Source: [Scytonema hofmanni] UTEX 2349 (GTDB lineage Bacteria > Cyanobacteriota > Cyanobacteriia > Cyanobacteriales > Nostocaceae). Taken from it: DNA of 64,000 nt. Below the pieces are notes generated by a model that had not been told where the DNA came from, did not search any database, and saw nothing but the letters and a program-made list of their open reading frames with translations. The stretch lies in NCBI RefSeq assembly GCF_000582685.1, contig NZ_KK073768.1:2316926-2380925 (forward strand), in the 5' to 3' direction. This document shows, piece by piece, positions 35,936 through 44,368 of the stretch; position 1 is the stretch's first letter; each line of letters starts with the position of its first letter. A program made the position numbers and the translations under genes.

Positions 35936-36457
35936 TTAGATAAATTCTTGGAGGATAGTTTTCATTGGTAAAAAGAGTGAAAGGGCTTTATCTTGAAAAG
36001 GAATAAATTCATATTTAAGATAAAATTCTTTTGCCTGCAAATCTATAGCATCAACTCTAACTGCAAAAATGCCAATTTCCTGAGCAGCTTTTACGGCTCT
36101 AAAAATTGCATCTACTAGTAATTCTCCTCCTAATCCTTGTCCTTTGACTGACTTATCTACAGCTAACTTGCCAATTAGTATTGCTGGAATTGGATAGGTC
36201 GGCATTCCTTTTTGATAAGATTCTGGTAGAGATGCAAACTCAATGACACTAGCACTGACTGTATAAAAACCATCTATTTTTAAAGCATTAGATTGAGAAA
36301 TAGCAACAAAGGTTTTAGCAATTCCTTTTTCATGATTTTGCCGAGCGTATTTTTTGAGATAATCATTTAAGACGGGATAACCACAGTCAAAATGCTCTCG
36401 TTGATACTTTTTATGAATAGGGACAAAATTCCATCTTCTTTCAGGCTCATTGTCCAT
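35936..36457 (-). CDS. GNAT-family acetyltransferase toxin (TacT/AtaT-like)
   Basis: The 173-residue GNAT domain protein opens FVPIHKKYQREHFDCGYPVLNDYLKKYARQNHEKGIAKTFVA and has the acetyl-CoA-binding stretch LAVDKSVKGQGLGGELLVDAI. Toxins of this type acetylate the amino group of aminoacyl-tRNA and block translation. The start overlaps the end of the upstream DUF1778 antitoxin gene by 11 bases, the standard arrangement of TacAT/AtaRT modules. The key Tyr near the C-terminus (KEFYLKYEFIPF) appears present, so the gene looks intact. Confidence 0.88.
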   Translation of the reverse strand: MDNEPERRWNFVPIHKKYQREHFDCGYPVLNDYLKKYARQNHEKGIAKTFVAISQSNALKIDGFYTVSASVIEFASLPESYQKGMPTYPIPAILIGKLAVDKSVKGQGLGGELLVDAIFRAVKAAQEIGIFAVRVDAIDLQAKEFYLKYEFIPFQDKALSLFLPMKTILQEFI

Positions 36458-36731
36458 ATTTATCTCGATATTTTTTGATGGCTGTTTTCAGGTTTCCTTG
36501 AAGTTCTGGGGGATTTTCCATAATGGACATAAATAAGTCGCGATCGCAATCTGAAAGAACCAGTCTTTCCTGATTCTCTATCTCTTGTTTGGCAACTGGT
36601 AAGAGGTAAAAGAGAGTATAGGCACTTAAGGAAATTCCTCTGAGAGAGGCAGCTTTTTCGAGGAGTTCCTTTTGTTCTTGGGTTACTCTCAAGTCAATAC
36701 GGCTATCTTTAGCTGGTGAGGTTTCTGACAT
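36447..36731 (-). CDS. DUF1778 antitoxin (TacA-like)
   Basis: The 94-residue product has an N-terminal ribbon-helix-helix DNA-binding region (DSRIDLRVTQEQKELLEKAASLRGISLSAYTLF) and a C-terminal segment rich in charged residues that should wrap the toxin. DUF1778 proteins neutralise the GNAT toxin and repress the shared promoter. ATG 36731 is chosen because AGGAG lies eight bases upstream; the longer frame to 36824 has no such site. It precedes and overlaps the toxin gene. Confidence 0.85.
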   Translation of the reverse strand: MSETSPAKDSRIDLRVTQEQKELLEKAASLRGISLSAYTLFYLLPVAKQEIENQERLVLSDCDRDLFMSIMENPPELQGNLKTAIKKYRDKYGQ

Positions 36732-37094
36732 AACTTTTTCTCCTGTATTGAGTTCCCATATTTCTAGTTTAACAGTTATAGGCGGACAAAGTACACACAA
36801 TTTCCGGAGAGCAGGACAAATCATTGCAAGTATATCAGCGTTGCAGAATGGATGTTAAAGACAAAAGAGAAAGTATAAAAAGCGATCGCACAGAGCGATT
36901 TATTGAAGCAGGCGATCGCGGAGCGACTCCTTCGGAGTATCGCCGCTAAAATGCACTATGGGGAGATAAATTTCTAATAATTCAACGCCTGCTACATTAG
37001 TTACAGGCGGTAAAGCTTCCAGGTAATATCGACCTGCCAGCATCCAACCGCTATATAATTTGTCAACCCCTGATTTTATCTTATTGCACTGCTT
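36732..37094. other. Intergenic region
   Basis: This gap between the divergent antitoxin and avtA genes should hold the promoters of both. Around 36880-36945 there are HIP1 sites and a short foldback (GGAGCGACTCC/TTCGGAGTATCGCC) of a dispersed repeat kind. A minus-strand frame crosses the region but ends in that repeat, and I do not call it. Confidence 0.5.
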
Positions 37095-38378
37095 ATGAAA
37101 CCTGCCCTTAGTAAAATTGGCGAGCAAATGTCCAACCTGACTGGTGTCAGAGCGATTATGAAGGACATTAACGAAACATTACGAGCCGGTACGGGGCAGC
37201 AATTTATTAATTTAAGTGCTGGAAATCCCTTGATTTTACCAGAGGTTGAGCAGTTGTGGCGCGATTGTACGGCTTCCTTGCTGGCTAGTTCCGAATATGG
37301 TGAAGTAGTTTGTCGCTACGGTTCGAGTCAGGGTTATGCACCGTTAGTGGAAGCGATCGCTAACGACTTCAACAAACGCTATGGTTTAAACTTAACTGAA
37401 CGTAATATCCTTTTAACTCCAGGCAGTCAAAGCCTTTATTTCTACGCTGCCAATGTCTTCGGTGGTTACACTAGCAGTGGCAATTTAAAAGAAATTATCT
37501 TGCCCCTCAGTCCTGATTATACAGGTTATGGTGGCGTTACTTTATGTGCGGAAGCTTTAATCGCCTACAAACCAACTTTGGATATTGACTTCTCAGCACA
37601 CAAATTCAAATATCGTCCAGATTTCAGCCAATTAGAAATTACAGAAAATACCGGCTGCGTCATCTTCTCTCGTCCTTGTAACCCCACCGGTAATGTTCTC
37701 ACCGATGATGAAGTCAAAAAAATTGCTGCTTTGGCTGCACCTTTTAATGTACCAGTGTTGATTGACTCCGCTTATGCACCTCCTTTCCCAGCTTTGAATT
37801 TTACCGAAATGACACCAGTGTTTGGAGATAATATCTTACACTGCATGAGTTTATCAAAAGCTGGATTACCTGGAGAGCGCATCGGAATTGCGATTGGGGA
37901 TGAAGAGTGGATTCATGTGCTGGAGTGCTTCCAAACAAATATGTGTATTCATCCTTCTCGGTATGGACAAGCGATCGCTGCTCGTGCCATAAATTCTGGT
38001 AAACTTGCAGAAATCTCTGAACAAGTAATTCGCTCATTTTATCAAAATAAATTCACTGTTTTAGAAGATAGTTTATTTGCTGCCATGCCCAAGGATTTAC
38101 CTTGGTTCCTCCATCGTGGTGAGGGTGCAATTTTTGCTTGGTTGTGGTTAGATGAATTACCGATTACTGATTGGGAATTTTATCAGGAACTCAAACAAGT
38201 TGGTGTAATTGTTGTTCCTGGTAGTAGCTTTTTCCCAGGTTTGCGAGAAGATTGGTTACACAAGCACCAATGTTTGCGAATCAGTCTCACTGGTAGCGAT
38301 GAAGAAATTGCGATCGGAATGCAGCGTTTAGCTCATGTTACGCAACAAGTTTATCAGCGTGCAGCGGTGAGTGCTTAA
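37095..38378 (+). CDS. avtA: Valine-pyruvate transaminase (class I/II aminotransferase)
   Basis: The 427-residue PLP enzyme has the cofactor lysine in SLSKAGLPGERIG and the fold-I blocks CNPTGNVLTDDEV and LIDSAYAPPFP. The opening LSKIGEQMSNLTGVRAIMKDI is typical of the AvtA group, which interconverts valine and alanine with their keto acids. The enzyme is cytoplasmic. It is followed immediately by rimM: the stop TAA abuts the next ATG, so they share a transcript. Confidence 0.85.
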   Translation: MKPALSKIGEQMSNLTGVRAIMKDINETLRAGTGQQFINLSAGNPLILPEVEQLWRDCTASLLASSEYGEVVCRYGSSQGYAPLVEAIANDFNKRYGLNLTERNILLTPGSQSLYFYAANVFGGYTSSGNLKEIILPLSPDYTGYGGVTLCAEALIAYKPTLDIDFSAHKFKYRPDFSQLEITENTGCVIFSRPCNPTGNVLTDDEVKKIAALAAPFNVPVLIDSAYAPPFPALNFTEMTPVFGDNILHCMSLSKAGLPGERIGIAIGDEEWIHVLECFQTNMCIHPSRYGQAIAARAINSGKLAEISEQVIRSFYQNKFTVLEDSLFAAMPKDLPWFLHRGEGAIFAWLWLDELPITDWEFYQELKQVGVIVVPGSSFFPGLREDWLHKHQCLRISLTGSDEEIAIGMQRLAHVTQQVYQRAAVSA

Positions 38379-39137
38379 ATGAAAGGCAAAGACACGAAGA
38401 GAAAGCCAGAGAAAAAGGGAAAGCAGGGAATTAATTCTCCCTTATCTCCCTCATCCTCCTCATCTCCCTCATCCTCCCCCTCTCCCACCCCCGATGGTTG
38501 GCTAGAAATTGGTAAAATTGTCGCACCTCAAGGTTTATCTGGAGAAGTGCGGGTTTATCCGGAGTCGGATTTTCCAGAACGTTTTGAAGTTCCTGGAAAA
38601 CGCTGGTTATTACGTCCTGGTGAAGCGGAACCGCAACCGATAGAATTGTTGACGGGACGTTATATTCAGGGGAAGAATTTGTATGTCCTCAAGTTAGCTG
38701 GTGTGGATAATTGCGAGTCTGCGGAAGAGTTACGCAATTGTAAATTGTTGGTTCCTGAAAGCGATCGCCCAGAATTAGGAGAAGATGAATATCATGTGAT
38801 CGATTTGATTGGTTTGTCTGTTTTTATGCAAGAATCAGGGAAACTTGTGGGAACGGTGGTTGATATTATTCCTGCTGGGAACGATTTGCTTGATGTGGAG
38901 TTGCATCAGGAAGAGGAGAAAGGGGGAGAAGAAGAAACTTCAATCCCAAATCCCAAATCCGATCCCCCCTTATCCCCCCTTAAAAAGGGGGGGATTAAAC
39001 ATCCGAAGTCTGTTTTAATTCCCTTTGTGAAAGCGATCGCCCCGGTGGTAGACTTAGAAAATCGTCGGATTGAAATTACACCGCCGCCTGGTTTGTTGGA
39101 AGTTAATGATGTGGTTAAAAAGAATGTAGAGACGTAG
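38379..39137 (+). CDS. rimM: Ribosome maturation factor RimM (with repeat-derived insert)
   Basis: RimM helps process 16S rRNA and assemble the 30S head. The core is clear: WLEIGKIVAPQGLSGEVRVYPESDFPERF, GVDNCESAEELRNCKLLV, and the PRC-barrel part EYHVIDLIGLSV. At 252 residues it is much longer than the usual 170-190. Two additions explain this: a low-complexity N-terminal stretch of Ser and Pro (about residues 22-36, from CTCCCTCATC-type DNA), and an insert near residues 180-207 in which a palindromic repeat (38961-38995) encodes DPPLSPLKKGGI. The final codons and stop (VET*) come from another dispersed palindrome at 39126-39150. Confidence 0.92.
   Translation: MKGKDTKRKPEKKGKQGINSPLSPSSSSSPSSSPSPTPDGWLEIGKIVAPQGLSGEVRVYPESDFPERFEVPGKRWLLRPGEAEPQPIELLTGRYIQGKNLYVLKLAGVDNCESAEELRNCKLLVPESDRPELGEDEYHVIDLIGLSVFMQESGKLVGTVVDIIPAGNDLLDVELHQEEEKGGEEETSIPNPKSDPPLSPLKKGGIKHPKSVLIPFVKAIAPVVDLENRRIEITPPPGLLEVNDVVKKNVET
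38961..38995. repeat. GATCCCCCC/TTAAAAAGGGGGG palindrome in rimM
   Basis: GATCCCCCCTTATCCCCCC followed by TTAAAAAGGGGGGGATT is a palindromic repeat inserted in frame in rimM. Related sequence flanks the insertion sequence at 27214 and 28400. Confidence 0.7.
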
Positions 39138-39150
39138 CAGTGCTACGTCT
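39126..39150. repeat. GTAGAGACG-type palindrome forming rimM stop
   Basis: GTAGAGACGTAGCAG/TGCTACGTCT begins inside rimM and provides its last residues and TAG stop codon. Confidence 0.75.
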
Positions 39151-39165
39151 GTTGGGTTTCTATTC

Positions 39166-39630
39166 TCAAAATAGCGATCGCACGATATGCTGTAATTGTC
39201 CTTGGGGGAAGCGATACCAAATAGCGATCGCTATTTGTGGTTTACAATCGCCATGAACAGCATAACGAAACCAGGATATCTGGAAACAGCGATCACGTTC
39301 ATAAGTTAAAAGCCAGGTTTTTTCATAGCGCACTAAATCGGCAACTAAATCAGAAGTTGTTTTTTCGAGGAAATTAGCGAAAGCGATCGCATCTTCTCGA
39401 TGTTTCTTGATACCCTGTGGTAAATACGTTTCTGCATATTGCCAAAACAAAGCAGTGAAATCTTTACCCAACACTTTCGCCGTGCGGGGTAATAATTCCC
39501 GTAATTCCCCTAAGCGTTTCCACTTAAGGTAATTGGCGAATATATTGCTTTGCTGTGCCGATTGTGCGAGTTGTTGCGCTTCATCATCACTCAATTGAAA
39601 CTCAGTACCAACAGCTTGCGGGTTAGGCAA
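39166..39630 (-). CDS. Hypothetical protein, possibly SCO6045-like
   Basis: The 154-residue product (LGELRELLPRTAKVLGKDFTALFWQYAETYLPQG, then EDAIAFANFLEKT) resembles from memory the SCO6045-like C-terminal domain found near radical-SAM or peptide-modification genes, but I am unsure. There is no signal peptide or membrane segment. The start codon would be TTG 39630, which overlaps a dispersed repeat (TTAATTATGCGTTGCC), so the true N-terminus may be further in. It converges on rimM. Confidence 0.55.
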   Translation of the reverse strand: MPNPQAVGTEFQLSDDEAQQLAQSAQQSNIFANYLKWKRLGELRELLPRTAKVLGKDFTALFWQYAETYLPQGIKKHREDAIAFANFLEKTTSDLVADLVRYEKTWLLTYERDRCFQISWFRYAVHGDCKPQIAIAIWYRFPQGQLQHIVRSLF

Positions 39631-39953
39631 CGCATAATTAAATTCTGGAGATGTCTATAGGAGATTTCCCTTAAGTAAGCTTCTGGGCGATCGCTCAGTC
39701 GTGGTAGATTGCAGACATTCGTCAAAATAATAATCGATAAACCAAAAACTTTGTAAAGACGCGATATATCGCGTCTCTACATACCCTAAATACCACGAAA
39801 AATCAGACGAGCGAACCGTATTGAAATGAGGTTTATCTAAAGTTTACATAAACGCGAATTCTATTAGACATCTCCCAAAAAGACGTAGAGACGTAGCAGT
39901 GCTACGTCTCATCAAGGGTTTCGGGCAACGCATAATTACTTTTTGGAGATGTC
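39631..39953. repeat. Intergenic repeat cluster
   Basis: Two GTAGAGACG-type palindromes (39753-39780 with core CGATATATCG; 39885-39910 with core TAGCAGTGCTA) lie here. The second is inside a composite element bounded by AGACATCTCC near 39868 and GGAGATGTCT near 39948-39957, which also carries AAGGGTTTCGGGCAACGC. A GAACCGTATTG repeat lies near 39813. No gene is supported. Confidence 0.65.
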
Positions 39954-40778
39954 TTATTTATCAAGTGAATAAGTTGAAACTTCACATTCTATACCAGATA
40001 ACTTTGTACCACAAGCTTTACAAAATTGAGCATCTGCATCGTGAAAAGCTAAACCACAACCCGAACAAACCGTTTCTACTTGATTAACAGTTTTTACCAA
40101 TCGCTTAATTAAATCACCCACTTGCCAAGGAATCAAGGCAATACCTGTTAAAATCATCGAGACTGTCAGCAAACGACCTAATTCAGAAATTGGTGTAACA
40201 TCACCAAATCCCACAGTTGTCATGGTGACAATCGAAAAGTAAAAGGCATCCAAAAAAGTCCTAAAAACTTTCGGGTTAACTGGATGCTCAACTTGATAAA
40301 TCAAACCGGAATAAACAAATATTATTGTAAATAATGTAAATAATATCCGTCCCAAAATTAGACCATCTTCGGTGTTAATTTTACCAAAAAAAGATTTTTT
40401 ATCGAGAAATCTGATTAACCGTAAAATTCTAAACCATCGCAGCAACCGAATAAACCTGATATCAGCCATTCCCATAAAAAATGGCAAAATCGCCATTAAA
40501 TCAACAATCGAGTAAAAACTAAAGATATACTTAATTTTGTTGTCTGTACTCCACAATCGGAGTGCATATTCCACGGCAAAAATTATCGATATTACGGTAT
40601 CTACTATATTTAATTGAACTCGAACTGCATTGGGAATAGTATAAGTGTCCGCTACAAATATTACTGAAGACAGTAGAACTAATCCAGCGATTGTGAGATT
40701 AATTGCTTTACCTAGAGGTGTTTCTAAGTCTGTTAGGTAGAATGCTGTTTGTTTTCGCAAAAGTAACATTTTTGACAA
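39954..40778 (-). CDS. Voltage-gated-type K+ channel with C-terminal zinc ribbon
   Basis: The 274-residue membrane protein has six transmembrane segments, an S4-like charged helix (RFIRLLRWFRILRLIRF) and a pore loop with the K+ selectivity filter TMTTVGFGD. It should be a tetrameric potassium channel of the inner membrane. The C-terminus adds a cytoplasmic zinc-ribbon-like motif, CSGCGLAFHDADAQFCKACGTKL. Several cyanobacterial channels of this kind have it, but its role is unclear. The positive S4 residues suggest voltage sensing, which sequence alone cannot prove. Confidence 0.88.
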   Translation of the reverse strand: MSKMLLLRKQTAFYLTDLETPLGKAINLTIAGLVLLSSVIFVADTYTIPNAVRVQLNIVDTVISIIFAVEYALRLWSTDNKIKYIFSFYSIVDLMAILPFFMGMADIRFIRLLRWFRILRLIRFLDKKSFFGKINTEDGLILGRILFTLFTIIFVYSGLIYQVEHPVNPKVFRTFLDAFYFSIVTMTTVGFGDVTPISELGRLLTVSMILTGIALIPWQVGDLIKRLVKTVNQVETVCSGCGLAFHDADAQFCKACGTKLSGIECEVSTYSLDK

Positions 40779-41240
40779 ACTACTTGTAAATAACTTTACG
40801 AATAATAGGCATTGCCAACTCTACGTTAACTTAAAAATATAAAGCTGTCCCATTTTTAATTATTGATGAAACCTGAAGATTTTATGTGCCTAGCGCTAGA
40901 AAATCTCTGAGTTTGTTTAAATAGACATCTTGCACCAATCCCAACAACCGCCTTAGAATTAATTCTAAGGCTAATAGCGCTCACTCGTCTAAAGACGACT
41001 AAATAAAAGTTTTAGTCTACTTAAGTAGACTTGAGCTATTAGAGATAGAGTTTTAACTCTGGACGCTAATTGAGAATAGTGGAAGATATTAGTTTAAATA
41101 GACATAGGTGTAGAAATTAATTATGCGTTGCCCGAAACCCTTGTAGAGACGTAGCACTGCTACGTCTCTACGTATGACTCTGGAGATATCTAATGATAAT
41201 TCACGCACTCCTATGCACTAGACGCAGAGTAAGCAAGTTT
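40779..41240. repeat. Intergenic palindrome cluster and composite repeat
   Basis: The perfect palindromes CCTTAGAATTAATTCTAAGG (40951-40970) and AGTCTACTTAAGTAGACT (41014-41031) sit within a nested foldback in which CTAATAGCgCTC (40971) pairs with GAGCTATTAG (41033). Further right, 41100-41190 is a composite repeat holding a GTAGAGACG palindrome (41143-41171). No tRNA or gene is visible. Confidence 0.65.
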
Positions 41241-41897
41241 TTAATTATTTAAATAAGCCGAAAATGTGTTGGCAAAAATCGCTGCTTGAGTGCGATCGCG
41301 TAAATTTAATCTATTCAAAATATTTGTGACGTGATTTTTCACCGTTCCCTCAGAAATGTATAATTTTTGAGCAATTTCTTTATTATTTGCACCTGTTGCA
41401 ATTAACTGCAAAACGTCTTTTTCTCTAGGGGTAAGTTCAGCTAAACTAGCTGGTAGTGCTGGTAACTCAGATGCTGTTACTGCGGGAAACTGAGTCAAAA
41501 GTTTTTTTACTATTCCTGGTCCTAGTTGAGTATACCCTTTGTGGACGGCGCGAATCGCTACAGCTAATTCTTCGGAAGGTGTATCTTTAAGTAAATAACC
41601 CATTGCTCCATTCTGCAATGCCGCTGACACATATTCATCATTATCAAAGGTTGTCAGCACTAAAACTTTGACTTTGGTAAAACGCTTGTTAATTTCTCGC
41701 GTAGCTGCAACTCCATCCATAATCGGCATTCTTACATCCATTAATACCACATCTGGCTGTAATTGGGCAACAAAATTAATTGCTTGTTCACCGTTTTCGG
41801 CTTCCCCAATAATTTCTAAATCTGCTTCTAATTCTAATAATGCTTTTAATCCTTGGCGAATTAAATTTTGGTCATCTACAATTAAAACTTTAATCAT
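41241..41897 (-). CDS. NarL/LiaR-type response regulator
   Basis: The 218-residue protein has a receiver domain (VLIVDDQNLIRQGLKALLE, phosphoacceptor Asp in DVVLMDVRMPIMDG, Lys in LLKDTPSEE) and a C-terminal LuxR-type helix-turn-helix (LTPREKDVLQLIATGANNKEIAQKLYISEGTVKNHVTNIL). It lies 113 bases downstream of its likely kinase on the same strand. Once phosphorylated it should dimerise and bind dyad DNA sites. The nearby Spy-like genes carry a shared ACT-TT-AGT dyad that could be its target. Confidence 0.9.
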   Translation of the reverse strand: MIKVLIVDDQNLIRQGLKALLELEADLEIIGEAENGEQAINFVAQLQPDVVLMDVRMPIMDGVAATREINKRFTKVKVLVLTTFDNDEYVSAALQNGAMGYLLKDTPSEELAVAIRAVHKGYTQLGPGIVKKLLTQFPAVTASELPALPASLAELTPREKDVLQLIATGANNKEIAQKLYISEGTVKNHVTNILNRLNLRDRTQAAIFANTFSAYLNN

Positions 41898-42010
41898 ATC
41901 AATTTTATATATTACTGATTACATGAGAAACCTGATATTATCTCTAATTGCTTTTTCTTTATCTTGGCGTACTTGGTGGTTCGTTCATAAATCTAACTAA
42001 AATATGATTA

Positions 42011-43216
42011 CTATATTAATAACGAGGGCAAAGGAATATCAACTATAATCTTACAACCTAAACCGGGAGCGCTGTTAATCTGAAATTCACCTCCTCGTGC
42101 TAAAGTGCGATCGCGCATACTTTGCAATCCAAAACCTGTTGTGTTTTGCTCTACATCAAATCCTCTACCATTATCCTCAACTCTTAAATTTATATTTGTT
42201 GTCGTAGTTAATTGTATTTTAATTTCTGTGGCATTTGCATATTTAGAAATGTTTGTTAATGATTCTTGAATAATCCTGTAAACAGCGGTGCTAATTTCTG
42301 GTGGTAGGGGATAAGCGAGGTTAATTTGACAAATTGGCACAACACCAGTTGAGCGAAAAAAATCTTCTGCAAGTATAGCGATCGCTTGTTCTAAAGATTC
42401 TGAATGCAAAGGGTGAGAGCGCATTGTCGAAACTGATTGTCGCACATCTTGCAATGCTTTTGAACCTAATTCTTTTGCTCTAGCTAAGAAATTTTGAGCT
42501 TTGCTAGGATTAGATTGCCATAATTTTAAAGCAGTTTCTAGTTGTAGATTCAAAGCAGTTAAAGAATGTCCTAAAGAATCATGAATTTCTCGTGCGATGC
42601 GGTTACGTTCTTCGAGAGTAGCTTGATTTTCAATTTTCAGGGCATATTCTCGCAACTTTTCGTTAGCGATCGCTAGTTTTTCTCGACTTTGCCGTTCAGA
42701 TAATATCGCATTCATTAATAATAACACAAATACTAAAGCTAATCCAAACGAAATCATAAAGCTGAATGTCAAAAACCAAAATCGTTCCTGTGCTTTTGGT
42801 GGTAATGGAAATCTGGAAAACCGCTGTGTAAGTGTGATTAACATTAAGAAAAATGATAAACTAGCAACCACTAAACGACCATTTAACTGAAAAATTAAGC
42901 AACTGCGAGTTACTATAATCATGTTAAGAAAGGGAAATAATCTAGCTGGTCCACCCCCCAAAAAAGCAGTTATTAAAATTAAGATTATTTCCAAAGCTGT
43001 ATAAAGTAATTTATTTCTTTGATTACTTGTAGGCAATCTTAAGCCCATTAAACCAAAAATAATCAGACAAGCAATTGTCAGTTCCGGAAAGTTGGTCTGA
43101 AATTTCTCAGAGCGAAATGGTAAAACTGCGCTGACAGCAGAAAATGCGAGTAATATCCACTCTAAATAAAGCAAAAACCGAAAAGGATGATTTTTAAATT
43201 CAATTGGGCGGCTCAT
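42011..43216 (-). CDS. Sensor histidine kinase, HisKA_3 (LiaS/NarX-like)
   Basis: The 401-residue membrane kinase has about five or six N-terminal hydrophobic helices (residues 10-175), then a coiled linker, the H-box EERNRIAREIHDSLGHSLTAL with the phosphorylated His, and an ATPase domain with N-box ESLTNISKYANA, DNGRGFD and GFGLQSMRDR. There is no large extracytoplasmic sensor domain, so it probably senses something in or at the membrane (intramembrane-sensing type). It is upstream of the response regulator and divergent from the two Spy/CpxP-like genes, which suggests an envelope-stress circuit. Confidence 0.9.
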   Translation of the reverse strand: MSRPIEFKNHPFRFLLYLEWILLAFSAVSAVLPFRSEKFQTNFPELTIACLIIFGLMGLRLPTSNQRNKLLYTALEIILILITAFLGGGPARLFPFLNMIIVTRSCLIFQLNGRLVVASLSFFLMLITLTQRFSRFPLPPKAQERFWFLTFSFMISFGLALVFVLLLMNAILSERQSREKLAIANEKLREYALKIENQATLEERNRIAREIHDSLGHSLTALNLQLETALKLWQSNPSKAQNFLARAKELGSKALQDVRQSVSTMRSHPLHSESLEQAIAILAEDFFRSTGVVPICQINLAYPLPPEISTAVYRIIQESLTNISKYANATEIKIQLTTTTNINLRVEDNGRGFDVEQNTTGFGLQSMRDRTLARGGEFQINSAPGLGCKIIVDIPLPSLLI

Positions 43217-43693
43217 AAGTTGCTACACCTTGTTCATGAAGAGGGGTAAAGGGGAAAGGTGAAAGGGGAAAGGGGGGGAAGAAATTTTCCTATAGGATTG
43301 TAACCCCGGAGCTATGCGTGACCGGACTACAAGGAGGGGCTTCAAACCCTTACAAAGAGTGAAAGAATCATATAAAAAGTTTAAAGCTTTTTTAAATAAC
43401 TTCTTCACATGCACCCATTTTTTCCTTTCCCTTTTCACCCAAACACTTTGGTAATTAGTTAAGAGTCAATAGTCTTGAGTCAAGAGAAATAAATTGCTCC
43501 TAACTCTCCGTAGAGACGTTCCGAAAAATGAAAGTCTCTATCTAATTTTTAACTTACACAAATTACGAGTCAAATTTATCAAATTTTAATCATGACTTTA
43601 GTCATGGGTTTATTCGTGACTTTTTCCGCATGTCTTGTAACAGATAGATTCATATGATGGTGGGAGCAGACAAGGAAAGCCAAAAACTAATAA
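43217..43693. other. Intergenic region between kinase and Spy-like gene
   Basis: It contains polypurine GGGGAAAGG stretches near 43240-43275, a degenerate GTAGAGACG repeat at 43510, the dyad at 43591-43606 and a TATGAT -10-like box at 43653. The minus-strand frame across the left half is low-complexity, and I do not call it. Confidence 0.55.
43591..43606. promoter_or_regulatory. Dyad CATGACT-TT-AGTCATG upstream of first Spy-like gene
   Basis: This perfect 7-2-7 inverted repeat ends 46 bases before a -10-like TATGAT. An analogous 7-2-7 dyad with the same ACT-TT-AGT core occurs at nearly the same distance before the second Spy-like gene. It is a candidate operator for the adjacent NarL/LiaR-type regulator. 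Confidence 0.55.
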
Positions 43694-44167
43694 ATGAAAC
43701 TTAAAAATTTATACCTGATAGCTGGTGCGATCGCCCTGAGTTTAAGTGCAACTCCTTTCATCGTCAACGCGCAACAAATAGCGCAAACACCAACTCAAGT
43801 TAAACCAGCCCGCAATGGTCCATTTGAACGCTTGGGACTAACGGATTCACAAAAAACCCAAATTAAAGAGATTCGTCGCAATAGCCGCGCTCAAATGGAT
43901 GCGATTCTCACCCCAGAACAAAAACAACAGCTACAAGCTGCAAAACAAGAACGTCAGGGTCAGCCCCGGCAAGCAAGAGGTCAAGGTGATCGTCCTAAGA
44001 AGGGTTGGGCTTCTTTAAATCTAACTGAAGAACAGAAAACCAAGATGCGTGAAATTAAGGAATCAGAGAAAAATCAGATCCAAGCAATCCTGACTCCCCA
44101 ACAGCAGCAACAACTCAAGGAATTTCAAGATAATATGCGATCGCGTCGTCAGAGACCCAATTCTTAG
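43694..44167 (+). CDS. Spy/CpxP-like periplasmic LTxxQ protein
   Basis: The 157-residue product has a signal peptide (MKLKNLYLIAGAIALSLSATPFIVNA, cleavage after NAQ or NA) and four LTxxQ-type motifs (LTDSQ, LTPEQ, LTEEQ, LTPQQ) in helical, Gln- and Arg-rich sequence. Proteins of this fold act in the periplasm as chaperones (Spy) or as regulators of envelope-stress kinases (CpxP). It is followed by a paralogue of similar layout and faces a divergent two-component system, consistent with control by it. Confidence 0.82.
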   Translation: MKLKNLYLIAGAIALSLSATPFIVNAQQIAQTPTQVKPARNGPFERLGLTDSQKTQIKEIRRNSRAQMDAILTPEQKQQLQAAKQERQGQPRQARGQGDRPKKGWASLNLTEEQKTKMREIKESEKNQIQAILTPQQQQQLKEFQDNMRSRRQRPNS

Positions 44168-44261
44168 AGTCATTAACCTCAAACCCTGATCCTAACTAGA
44201 TTGTGGCGGAAAGTCTCATCCGCCACACAGAAAAATTTAGATGACAAGCGCTCAAAAAAAG

Positions 44262-44277
44262 TATAACTTTAGTTATA
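44262..44277. promoter_or_regulatory. Dyad TATAACT-TT-AGTTATA upstream of second Spy-like gene
   Basis: This perfect 7-2-7 inverted repeat lies 49 bases before a TATAAT box at 44327-44332. It shares the ACT-TT-AGT core and AT-rich ends with the dyad before the first Spy-like gene. Confidence 0.55.
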
Positions 44278-44368
44278 AATACTAGTATTTGTCATTCTCC
44301 CGGACGTGATGATTAATTTGGGATTCTATAATAGTGAAGAAAAACTGGAGAAATCCACGAGGCAATAA

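Noticed and set aside
36900..37127. Minus-strand 75-residue frame upstream of avtA
   Set aside because: Its C-terminal part is encoded by a dispersed repeat with HIP1, it overlaps the avtA start, and no family is recognised.
43223..43438. Minus-strand 71-residue frame before the kinase
   Set aside because: Low-complexity polypurine tract and no family signal; it lies in the kinase leader.
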